A DNA stretch of 33,733 nucleotides from JAVKFF01 sp040226215 (GTDB taxonomy: Bacteria > Pseudomonadota > Alphaproteobacteria > DSM-16000 > Inquilinaceae): positions 1 to 33,733 of the forward strand of contig JAVKFF010000096.1 in NCBI GenBank assembly GCA_040226215.1, in the 5' to 3' direction. Position numbers and translations under genes: made by a program. Position 1 is the first letter of the stretch, and every line of letters starts with the position of its first letter. The notes below the pieces were generated by a model. It saw only the letters and a list, made by a program, of their open reading frames with translations, did not search any database and was not told where the DNA came from. Below, piece by piece: positions 15,200 through 22,402 of this stretch.

Positions 15200-16171
15200 C
15201 CAGCCCTTGCGCCGGAAGATCCACAAGGGTCCGAGCGCGGAGGCGAGGATCAGCACGATGGCCAGGGGATAGCCCCAGGGCCAGGAGAGCTCCGGCATGA
15301 AGGCGAAATTCATGCCGTAGATGCTGGCGATCAGCGTCGGCGGCAGGAAGATCGTGGCGATGATCGACAGCAGGCTGACAACGTCTGCCTGCTCGGTATT
15401 GATCAGTCCGAAGGTTGCGTCGAGCAGGAGCTGCACCTGGTCGTCATGGAAGGCGCTCTGCTGCTGCAGGGACTGGATGTCGCGCTGCAGCGTCTTGATC
15501 TGGTCCTTGCACGACTTGGCGACCGCCGGCTGGCGCGCGGTGATATAGGTCAGCGCCCGCTCGAAAGCCGACAGGCTGGTGCGGATCATCGACAGGAGGC
15601 GCCCGTCCTGGCCGATCTCGCGCACCGCCACGCGCAGCCGGGCGATGCGATGCCGGCGCAGCTCGCCCGAACGGTGCTGGGCGAAGACGATGTCGGAGAT
15701 GCGGGCCAGCCGGGCGATGACCAGCTCCAGGATGTCGGCGAGCCGGTCGACGAAGGTGTCGAGCAGGCCGAAAAACAGCTCGCCCGGTGTCGGCCCGATC
15801 AGGCCCTGGCGCAATCGTTCCTCGTACATGCTGATCGGCTTGGGCTCGGTGAAACGCAGGGTGACGATGCGCTCGCGCCCCAGCACGAAGGTGACCGGGC
15901 TGATGCGCGGTTTCGGGGTATCCCCGGCGCTCATCACCGGAATGGTCATCACCAGCTGGCCCTGGTCCTCGTAGGACCGGCTGGAGGCCTCGATCTCCTC
16001 CATCTCATGCGCCGTCGGCAGCACCAGCCCAGTCGCCCGGGTGAAGGCCTCGCGCTCCTGCTCGCCGGGGCTGTCGAGATCGATCCAGGCGGCGTCGGCC
16101 CGGAAGCCGGCGAGATCCTCGACCGGTTCGGCCGTCCAGCGGCCGTCCACCTGGCGATGAACCGTGATCAT
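15194..16171 (-). CDS. corA: CorA-family magnesium/cobalt transporter
   Basis: The 325-residue protein has a long cytoplasmic N-terminal domain and two C-terminal membrane helices. The signature YGMNFAFMPEL follows helix 1 (SIIATIFLPPTLIASI); the Gly-Met-Asn loop selects hydrated Mg2+ in the pentameric channel. The tail ends in basic residues (FRRKGWL), as is usual. The coiled region before helix 1 (LQRDIQSLQQQSAFHDDQVQLLLD) matches the stalk helix. It stands alone on the minus strand, overlapping the lysR 3' end by 6 bp. Mg2+ is the likely substrate; Co2+, Ni2+ or Zn2+ export is possible for some members. Confidence 0.95.
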   Translation of the reverse strand: MITVHRQVDGRWTAEPVEDLAGFRADAAWIDLDSPGEQEREAFTRATGLVLPTAHEMEEIEASSRSYEDQGQLVMTIPVMSAGDTPKPRISPVTFVLGRERIVTLRFTEPKPISMYEERLRQGLIGPTPGELFFGLLDTFVDRLADILELVIARLARISDIVFAQHRSGELRRHRIARLRVAVREIGQDGRLLSMIRTSLSAFERALTYITARQPAVAKSCKDQIKTLQRDIQSLQQQSAFHDDQVQLLLDATFGLINTEQADVVSLLSIIATIFLPPTLIASIYGMNFAFMPELSWPWGYPLAIVLILASALGPLWIFRRKGWL

Positions 16172-16223
16172 CGGCGTGTCGTCCCCATGGTTGTGCCGGC
16201 AGGGTCGGAGAGGATGGATGCTA

Positions 16224-16541
16224 TCAGTCGCGGGGCGTGGCCGCGAGACGGTAGAGCCGGTCGGGATCGCCCCGGACCGTCAGCGTCTTCAGCCGGCCGG
16301 TGGCGCCGCCGGTGATGGCGAAGGCGGATTTCGGCAGCCGCCAGGTCTTGGCCAGCACGGCGATCACGGCCTTGTTGGCGCGACCGCCCTCCGGCGCGGC
16401 GGTGACCCGCACGGCGAGGCGTTCGCGCCCGTCGCCCGCCGCAGCGGACGGGCCGATCGCGTCGGCGCCGGCGCCGGGGGTGACCTTCAGATGGACCCGC
16501 AGGCCGTCCGGCGCGCGCTCCAGCCAGCCGGGGCCGGCCAT
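16224..16541 (-). CDS. DUF167 / YggU-family protein
   Basis: The 105-residue protein matches the small DUF167 fold: GLRVHLKVTPGAGADAI at the N-terminus, LAVRVTAAPEGGRANKAVIAVLAK in the middle and the GGATGRLKTLTVRG end. Its biochemical role is unknown. It lies 7 bp after yggT on the same strand, a pairing kept in many proteobacteria, which suggests a joint role, but none is established. A 52-bp gap separates it from corA upstream of whose start it ends. Confidence 0.88.
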   Translation of the reverse strand: MAGPGWLERAPDGLRVHLKVTPGAGADAIGPSAAAGDGRERLAVRVTAAPEGGRANKAVIAVLAKTWRLPKSAFAITGGATGRLKTLTVRGDPDRLYRLAATPRD

Positions 16542-16548
16542 CGCCGCC

Positions 16549-16845
16549 TCAGGCGATGCCGATGTAGAGCCGGCCGACGAAATAGGCCAGGATCTGCAGC
16601 CCGATCAGCAGGATGATCGGCGAGATGTCGATGCCGCCGAGATTGGGCAGGAACTGGCGGATCGGCCGCAGCGCCGGCTCGGTCATCCGGTGCAGCGCAT
16701 AGCCCACCTGGTAGACGAACTGGTTGCGCGGGTTGACCACCTGGAAGGCGACCAGCCAACTCATGATCGCCGACGCGATGATGATCACGGTATAGACGTC
16801 GATCACGAGCAGGATGGCGTAGAAGATCGTGTCGATGATGGCCAT
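16549..16845 (-). CDS. YggT-family membrane protein
   Basis: The 98-residue inner-membrane protein has two main hydrophobic segments and the YGGT motif region NPRNQFVYQVGYALHRMTEP, then LRPIRQFLPNLGGIDISPII. It has a single YGGT unit, normal for alphaproteobacteria, where gamma homologues have two. The family is linked to cell-envelope or osmotic functions in other bacteria, without a known biochemical activity. It is first in a two-gene unit with the DUF167 gene. A 50-bp gap divides its start from the divergent PAS-like gene. Confidence 0.9.
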   Translation of the reverse strand: MAIIDTIFYAILLVIDVYTVIIIASAIMSWLVAFQVVNPRNQFVYQVGYALHRMTEPALRPIRQFLPNLGGIDISPIILLIGLQILAYFVGRLYIGIA

Positions 16846-16895
16846 GGCGTCCGGTTCGTCTGTGGTGGTCGCTGCGTCGCCGAGGGGAGCAATCG

Positions 16896-17507
16896 ATGGC
16901 TAGAAATGGGCGGGTGTCGCGCCCGGCGCAATGCCCTGCGCAATTCTGGGCGCTATACTGGACGGCAGTCATGACAGGCTTTGCCGCCCTTGTCACCCCG
17001 GCGCCGGGTCGTGCCCAGGCGGTGGGGGAGGAGGCCGCGGCGGCGCCCGAGGCGTCGGTCGCCATCCTCGGCACCTTCATCGTCGCGGTGCTGGCGCTGA
17101 TCGGCATGGCCTGGCTGCGCCGCCGCTGGTCGCGCGAGCAGTTGCGCGCCGCCCACTTCCAGATGATGACGGCCAATCTCGAGGCGGCACTCGCCGCCGC
17201 CCCCCTGGCCTATGCCGGCTGGACCGCGACCGGCCAGCCGGTCGCCAGCCAGGGCTTCCTCGAACGGCTGGGGCTGGCGGAACTGCTCGACCTCGATCAG
17301 GTGCTCGACCGTCTGGCGCCGGCCGACCGGCCGCGCCTGGAGCGGGCCTTCGCCGCCCTGCGCGCGGATGGCGCGGCCTTCGACATCGAACTCGCGGACA
17401 TGGATGGCGGCGCGCTGGCGCTGGCCGGGCGGCGCGGGCGTTCGGACTACGCCCTGCCCGACGGCAGCCCGGCGGTGCTCGACATGCTATGGCTGGTCAG
17501 GTGCTGA
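16896..17507 (+). CDS. membrane-anchored PAS-like protein, probable truncated sensor kinase remnant
   Basis: AGGGGAG precedes the ATG. The 203-residue product has an N-terminal signal-like helix (ending GRAQA), a membrane helix at about 55-75 followed by LRRRWSREQL, and then one PAS-like domain (about 85-200) with LEAALAAAPLAYAGWTATGQ and VLDRLAPADRPRLERAF. It stops right after VLDMLWLVRC. From memory, in related alphaproteobacteria the gene beside tsaE is a long PAS histidine kinase whose equivalent region continues as LWLRDVT; here no H-box, dimerisation or ATPase domain follows in any frame. So this is either a functional short sensor or a 3'-deleted kinase gene. A palindromic repeat lies 58 bp downstream. 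Confidence 0.6.
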   Translation: MARNGRVSRPAQCPAQFWALYWTAVMTGFAALVTPAPGRAQAVGEEAAAAPEASVAILGTFIVAVLALIGMAWLRRRWSREQLRAAHFQMMTANLEAALAAAPLAYAGWTATGQPVASQGFLERLGLAELLDLDQVLDRLAPADRPRLERAFAALRADGAAFDIELADMDGGALALAGRRGRSDYALPDGSPAVLDMLWLVRC

Positions 17508-17564
17508 CGCCAAGGGCTGGCCAAGGCGCGACACGCGCCGCGCGGCGGAGAAGACGCCCGGCCG

Positions 17565-17611
17565 GTCCCGGATCAGCGGCGCGTCACTTCGTGCCGCGCG
17601 GCATCCGGGAC
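17565..17611. repeat. interspersed palindromic element
   Basis: GTCCCGGAT (17565-17573) pairs with ATCCGGGAC (17603-17611). Inside, GCGCG-T-CAC-TTC-GTG-C-CGCGC forms a second imperfect stem. The outer flank continues GACAATGACG, reminiscent of the GAATGACAA edge of the palindromes in the array at 26462. It sits between two convergent genes and has no T run, so it looks like a dispersed REP-type repeat rather than a terminator. Confidence 0.65.
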
Positions 17612-17718
17612 GACAATGACGATCCAAAGTGACAAGCTTGCCGTCGTTCCGCGCGAGAGCGCAGCGGAGATGCGGACCCTCGACCCCGTCTTCGCTCCAG
17701 TCCCAGCCCGGCCCCGAC

Positions 17719-18732
17719 CTACCGGCCCGGCACGCCCTTGGTCGTCGAGTATTCGAAATGCAGCTCCTCGTCGGGGTGGACGAGGGGGTGGATGGCGTGC
17801 GCCGCCTGGGCCGCCTCGGCGAAGCCGGTGAGGATCAGCTTCAGCTTGCGGTCATAGGTGGCGATGTCGCCGACGGCGAAGATGCCGGGCTGGCTGGTGG
17901 CCGAGGTCGACTGGTCGACGGCGATGTGGTTGCGCTCCAGGTTCAGGCCCCAGTCGGCGATAGGGCCCAGGTTCATCGCCAGCCCGAAGAAGGGCAGCAG
18001 CACGTCGGCCCGCAGCTTGCGCGTCTCGCCCTTGAGGGTGGCGACGACGACATTGTCGATCAGCCCGTCATGGCCCTCGAGTCCGGCCAGCTGGTAGGGA
18101 ATGACGAGCTCGACCTTGCCGGCCTCGACCAGGGCGTGCAGGCGGGCGACGCTCTCCGGTGCGCCGCGGAACTTGGGCCGGCGGTGCACCACCATCACCG
18201 TGTCGGCGATGTCGGCGAGCAGGATCGACCAGTCGAGCGCGCTGTCGCCGCCGCCGGCGATGACCACGCGCCGGCCGCGAAAGCGCTCCTTGTCGGTGAT
18301 CTTGTAGAACACCGAGCGGCCCTCATAGGCCTCGATGCCGGTGATCGGCGGCCGGTTCGGCCCGAAGGCGCCGACCCCGGCGGCGATGATCACCGCCCGG
18401 GCAAGGATGACCGTGCCCCGGCTGGTGACGACGCGCCACTTCTCGCCCTCGCGGGACAGTGCCGAGACTTGCTGGTCGAGATGGTAGACAGGCTGGAAGG
18501 GCTCGGCCTGACGCTTCAACTGCTCGATCAGCGCCGCCGCCCCGATCTCCGGATAGCCCGGAATATCGTAGATCGGCTTCTCCGGATAGAGCGCGGCGCA
18601 CTGGCCGCCGATCTCGTCCAGCGCGTCGATGACATGGGCTTGCATCTTCAGCATGCCGCATTCGAAGACCGCGAACAGGCCGACGGGGCCGGCGCCGATG
18701 ATGGCCACATCCGTTGTGTGCTCTTGGGGCAT
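17719..18732 (-). CDS. ferredoxin/flavodoxin--NADP+ reductase, thioredoxin-reductase-like type
   Basis: The 337-residue flavoenzyme has an FAD Rossmann motif at residues 11-18 (IGAGPVGL), GGQCAALYPEKPIYDIPGYP, an NADPH motif at 157-164 (VIAGGGDSA) and GIFAVGDIA near the C-terminus. This is the plan of type 2 ferredoxin-NADP reductases, which move electrons between NADPH and ferredoxin or flavodoxin. The CxxC redox pair of true thioredoxin reductase is absent, which separates the two. I chose ATG 18732 (MPQEHTTDVAIIG); a longer open frame upstream lacks family-like sequence. It diverges from tsaE across 155 bp. Electron partner unknown. Confidence 0.9.
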   Translation of the reverse strand: MPQEHTTDVAIIGAGPVGLFAVFECGMLKMQAHVIDALDEIGGQCAALYPEKPIYDIPGYPEIGAAALIEQLKRQAEPFQPVYHLDQQVSALSREGEKWRVVTSRGTVILARAVIIAAGVGAFGPNRPPITGIEAYEGRSVFYKITDKERFRGRRVVIAGGGDSALDWSILLADIADTVMVVHRRPKFRGAPESVARLHALVEAGKVELVIPYQLAGLEGHDGLIDNVVVATLKGETRKLRADVLLPFFGLAMNLGPIADWGLNLERNHIAVDQSTSATSQPGIFAVGDIATYDRKLKLILTGFAEAAQAAHAIHPLVHPDEELHFEYSTTKGVPGR

Positions 18733-18887
18733 CTGGCTGGGAGAACCTCGGGCGGGGACGCTGGAATCCGGGAGACGCGATGCCGGACGGCATAGACCGC
18801 CCGTGTGGCATTGTGAAGACCTCGCCGACCAGGTTCCGGCATCGGCGCTTGGCAGCCGGCCGGCGGGCTTCCACAATCGGCGGCGCG

Positions 18888-19415
18888 ATGGCTGGCGATT
18901 CTCCGGAGACCACCCTGGCGAGATGCGTTCTCGCGCTCGCCGATCCGTCGGCGACGGACGCCGTGGCAGCGCGCCTCGCGGGGCTCTGGCGCGCCGGCGA
19001 CGTGATCGCGCTGGAGGGCGCGCTGGGGGCCGGCAAGACCGCGCTGGCGCGCGCCGCGATCCGCGCCGCGGCGGGCGATCCGGCGCTGGAAGTGCCGAGC
19101 CCGACCTTCACCCTGGTGCAGAGCTATGCGGTGGCCGGCCTGGAGATCTGGCATTTCGACCTCTACCGGCTTTCCGGCGCCGACGAGGTGGTGGAACTGG
19201 GCTGGGACGAGGCACGCGCCGAAGGCGTGGTGCTGGTGGAGTGGCCCGACCGGCTCGACGGCCTGCTGCCGGCCGACCGTCTGACGCTGACCTTGACGCA
19301 GCCGCCCGGCGGCGGCACGCAGACGCGCCAGCTGATCGTCGACGCCGGACCGTCCTGGCGTGATCGGCTGGCCGAATTCGTTGCCGGCTTCGAACCCGGG
19401 GTGGAGGACGCATGA
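18888..19415 (+). CDS. tsaE: tRNA threonylcarbamoyladenosine synthesis ATPase TsaE
   Basis: The 175-residue ATPase works with TsaB and TsaD to place the threonylcarbamoyl group on A37 of ANN-decoding tRNAs. Walker A is GALGAGKT (44-51), followed by VPSPTFTLVQSY, HFDLYRL and VLVEWPDRL, all family landmarks. The ATG at 18888 gives the standard N-terminus; upstream in-frame ATGs would add an unstructured Arg-rich tail. Its stop overlaps the addB start (ATGA), so tsaE and addB are translationally coupled. Relatives, as I recall, often carry an aminoglycoside phosphotransferase-like gene and a nucleotidyltransferase gene between tsaE and addB; both are absent here. Confidence 0.93.
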   Translation: MAGDSPETTLARCVLALADPSATDAVAARLAGLWRAGDVIALEGALGAGKTALARAAIRAAAGDPALEVPSPTFTLVQSYAVAGLEIWHFDLYRLSGADEVVELGWDEARAEGVVLVEWPDRLDGLLPADRLTLTLTQPPGGGTQTRQLIVDAGPSWRDRLAEFVAGFEPGVEDA

Positions 19416-22402
19416 CGGACGGCGTTTCGGACCGGCCGAACCTCTTCACGATCCAGGCCGGCCATCCCTTCCTCGACGCCCTCGCCCAGGGGCTGATGGC
19501 GGAGACCGACGGCGATCCGCTCTCCCTCGCCCGGGTGACCGTGCTGCTGCCGACAAGGCGCGCCTGCCGCTCCCTGCGCGAGGCCTTCCTGCGGGTCACC
19601 GGCGGCAGGGGCCTGCTGCTGCCCGCGATGCGGCCGATCGGCGACGTCGTCGAGGAGGCCGGCCTGGCCGGCGGCGAAGGCGAGGCCGCGCTCACCGGCC
19701 CGCCCGACCTGCCGCCTTCCATCGAGGGGCTGGAACGCCAGATGCAGCTGGCCCGCCTGGTGCTGGCGCGCGGCGATCTCGATCTGACCCCGGCCCAGGC
19801 CTTCCGCATGGCCGCCGACCTGGCCCGGCTGATCGACGAGGTGGCGACCGAAGGGCTCGACTACGGCGGCCTCGCCGGCATCGTGGCCGACAGCCTGGCC
19901 GAGCATTGGCAGGCGACACTCCACTTCCTGGAGATCGTCACCAGGGTCTGGCCGCAGTTTCTCGGCGAGGAGCGGCTCGACCCGGCGCGGCGCCGCGACC
20001 TGCTGCTGCGCTGGCAGGCGGCGCAATGGCGCCAGCGGCCGCCGGCCCACCCGGTGATCGCCGCCGGGTCGACCGGCTCGATCCCGGCCACCCGCGAGCT
20101 CCTGAGCGTCGTCGCCACCCTGCCCAATGGCCGTGTCGTGCTGCCCGGCCTCGACCGCGGCATGGATCAGGAGAGCTGGGAGCGGCTCGACGAGAGCCAT
20201 CCGCAGACGGGCATGAAGCGCCTGCTCGACGCGCTCGACCGTCCGCGCGAGACCGTCGCCGACTGGCCCCTGCCCCATGCCGTGCCGCGTCCGCGCGACG
20301 TCCTGCTCCGCGAGATCATGCGCCCGGCGGCCCAGACCGAGCACTGGCGCGCCATCACCGGCCTGGCCCAGGCCGAGGTGGAAGGCCTGCGGCGCATCGA
20401 AGCCGAAAGCGACCGCCAGGAGGCGGAGGCGATCGCGCTGGCCATGCGCGAGGTGCTGGAGACGCCGGAACGCACCGCCATGCTGGTCACGCCGGACCGC
20501 CGCCTCGCCAGGCGCGTCGCCGCGGCGCTCGGCCGCTGGCAGATCGAGATCGACGATTCGGCCGGCGCGGCCCTCGCCAACACCGCCGTCGGCGCCTTTC
20601 TGCGCCATCTCGCCCGGGCGGCGGAGCCCGGCGCCGGCCCGGTACCGCTGCTGACCCTGCTGAAGCATCCGCTGGCCGCCGGCGGCTGTGACCCGGCGCG
20701 CTTCCGCGAGCGGGTACGCGACCTCGAACGCGCGATCCTGCGCGGCGTGCGGCCGGGGCCGGGGCTTGCCGGGCTGCGCGCGGCGTTGGCGACGAAGCCG
20801 GCGGAGGATCTGCCGGCCGACATCGACCGCGAGGCCCTGCTCGGCTGGTGGGACGGTCTCGCCGCCCGCCTCGCGCCCCTCTTCGAGGCGATGGCCGGCA
20901 CGGCGAGCTTCGGGGCACTTCTCGAGGCCCATGCGCGCGCCGCGGAGGCGCTGGCCGACACCCACCGCGAGCCCGGACCGGCCCGGCTCTGGCGGCACGA
21001 TGACGGCGAGGCGGCGGCGAGCCTGATCGCCGGCGCGGCCGAGGCGGCCGGACCGCTCGACGCCGCCGTCGGACCGGCGGATTTCGCCGCCCTGCTCGAC
21101 GCGCTCCTCGACACGGTGTCCGTCAGGCCACGCTACGGCCGGCACCCGCGGCTGCAGATCCTGGGCCCGCTGGAGGCGCGGATGCAGAGCGCCGACCGCG
21201 TCATCCTGGCCGGGCTGAACGAGGATGTCTGGCCGGCCGATCCCGGCATCGACCCGTGGATGAGCCGGCCGATGCGCCAGGCCTTCGGCCTGCCGCCGCC
21301 GGAGCGCCGCATCGGCCTCGCGGCCCACGACGTGGTCCAGCTCATGGCCGCGCCCGAGGTCATCCTGTCGCGCGCGCGGCGGGTCGACGGCACGCCGACC
21401 GTGCCCTCGCGCTGGTGGCTGCGCCTCGGCGCCGTGCTGGACGCCGCCGGCATCGCGCTGCCGGTCGACCGGACGCTGGCCGGCCGGGCGGCCGGGATCG
21501 ACCGCTGGGCGGGACCGGTCCAGCCCTGCGCCCAGCCGCGTCCCTGCCCGCCGCCCGACCGGCGGCCGCGGCGCATCTCCGCCACCCGAGTGGCGCGCTG
21601 GTTCGCCAACCCCTACGCCATCTTCGCCGAGCAGATCCTTCGCCTGCGGCCGCTCGACCCCATCGACCTGGCGCCGGGCGCGGCGGAGAAGGGTATGCTG
21701 ATCCACGACGTGCTGGCCGACTTCCTGGCCGACTCCATCGAGGTGGGCCAGCTGGCGCCCCGCGACCGGCTGATCGAGCTGGGCCGCCGGCGCTTCGCCG
21801 AGGATCTTGGCGCCTACCCGGCCCTGACGGCCTTCTGGTGGCCGCGCTTCACGGTGATCGCCGACTGGTTCGTCGCCCGGCAGGCGGCACGGGGCGAGGC
21901 CCGGCCGATGGCCCTGGAGGCGCGCGGCCTGCTGGACTTCGCCGGACCTGGCGGCCCCTTCCGGCTGACCGCCCGCATCGACCGCATGGACCGGCTGGCC
22001 GACGGGTCCGCGGAGATCATCGACTACAAGACCGGCGGCGTGCCGTCCCGCCGCCAGGTGGCATACGGCCACGCGCCGCAACTGCCGCTGGAAGCCCTGA
22101 TCGCAGAAGCGGGCGGCTACCAGGACGTCGCGCCGGCGACGGTCTCCAGGCTCGCCTACTGGCGGCTGACCGGCGACGGGGAAGGCGGCACGGTCGTCGA
22201 TATCGTCGATCCCGCCAAGGGCCCGGACGCCGCCGCGCTGATCGCCGAGGCGCGGGCCGGCATGACCGCGCAGATCGAACGGTTCGACCGGCCGGAGACA
22301 CCCTACGCCGCCAACATCGCCGAGGACCTCGATACGGGCGCGGTCTACGCCCATCTGGCCCGGGTGCTGGAATGGTCGGCCGGCGCCGGAGAGGCCGAAT
22401 GA
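19412..22402 (+). CDS. addB: double-strand break repair protein AddB
   Basis: This 996-residue protein is the AddB subunit of the AddAB helicase-nuclease that resects double-strand breaks for RecA recombination. It begins LFTIQAGHPFLDALAQGL and PTRRACRSLREAF, the alphaproteobacterial AddB pattern, in which the usual Walker A is degenerate. An inactivated-helicase-like middle with VILAGLNEDVWPADP follows. The C-terminal RecB-type nuclease shows EKGMLIHDVLADFL (about 757-770) and the catalytic EIIDYKTGG (about 868-876). The start is the ATG overlapping the tsaE stop. Its own stop overlaps the addA start by 4 nt, keeping subunit synthesis balanced. Confidence 0.95.
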   Translation: MTDGVSDRPNLFTIQAGHPFLDALAQGLMAETDGDPLSLARVTVLLPTRRACRSLREAFLRVTGGRGLLLPAMRPIGDVVEEAGLAGGEGEAALTGPPDLPPSIEGLERQMQLARLVLARGDLDLTPAQAFRMAADLARLIDEVATEGLDYGGLAGIVADSLAEHWQATLHFLEIVTRVWPQFLGEERLDPARRRDLLLRWQAAQWRQRPPAHPVIAAGSTGSIPATRELLSVVATLPNGRVVLPGLDRGMDQESWERLDESHPQTGMKRLLDALDRPRETVADWPLPHAVPRPRDVLLREIMRPAAQTEHWRAITGLAQAEVEGLRRIEAESDRQEAEAIALAMREVLETPERTAMLVTPDRRLARRVAAALGRWQIEIDDSAGAALANTAVGAFLRHLARAAEPGAGPVPLLTLLKHPLAAGGCDPARFRERVRDLERAILRGVRPGPGLAGLRAALATKPAEDLPADIDREALLGWWDGLAARLAPLFEAMAGTASFGALLEAHARAAEALADTHREPGPARLWRHDDGEAAASLIAGAAEAAGPLDAAVGPADFAALLDALLDTVSVRPRYGRHPRLQILGPLEARMQSADRVILAGLNEDVWPADPGIDPWMSRPMRQAFGLPPPERRIGLAAHDVVQLMAAPEVILSRARRVDGTPTVPSRWWLRLGAVLDAAGIALPVDRTLAGRAAGIDRWAGPVQPCAQPRPCPPPDRRPRRISATRVARWFANPYAIFAEQILRLRPLDPIDLAPGAAEKGMLIHDVLADFLADSIEVGQLAPRDRLIELGRRRFAEDLGAYPALTAFWWPRFTVIADWFVARQAARGEARPMALEARGLLDFAGPGGPFRLTARIDRMDRLADGSAEIIDYKTGGVPSRRQVAYGHAPQLPLEALIAEAGGYQDVAPATVSRLAYWRLTGDGEGGTVVDIVDPAKGPDAAALIAEARAGMTAQIERFDRPETPYAANIAEDLDTGAVYAHLARVLEWSAGAGEAE

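Noticed and set aside
17719..18732. Thioredoxin reductase (trxB), given trxA nearby
   Set aside because: FAD and NADPH motifs fit, but the CxxC redox pair is absent, so the ferredoxin-NADP reductase type is the better call.
19163..22354. 1063-residue minus-strand open frame opposite addB
   Set aside because: Antisense shadow of addB with low-complexity Arg/Gly/Ala composition and no motifs.
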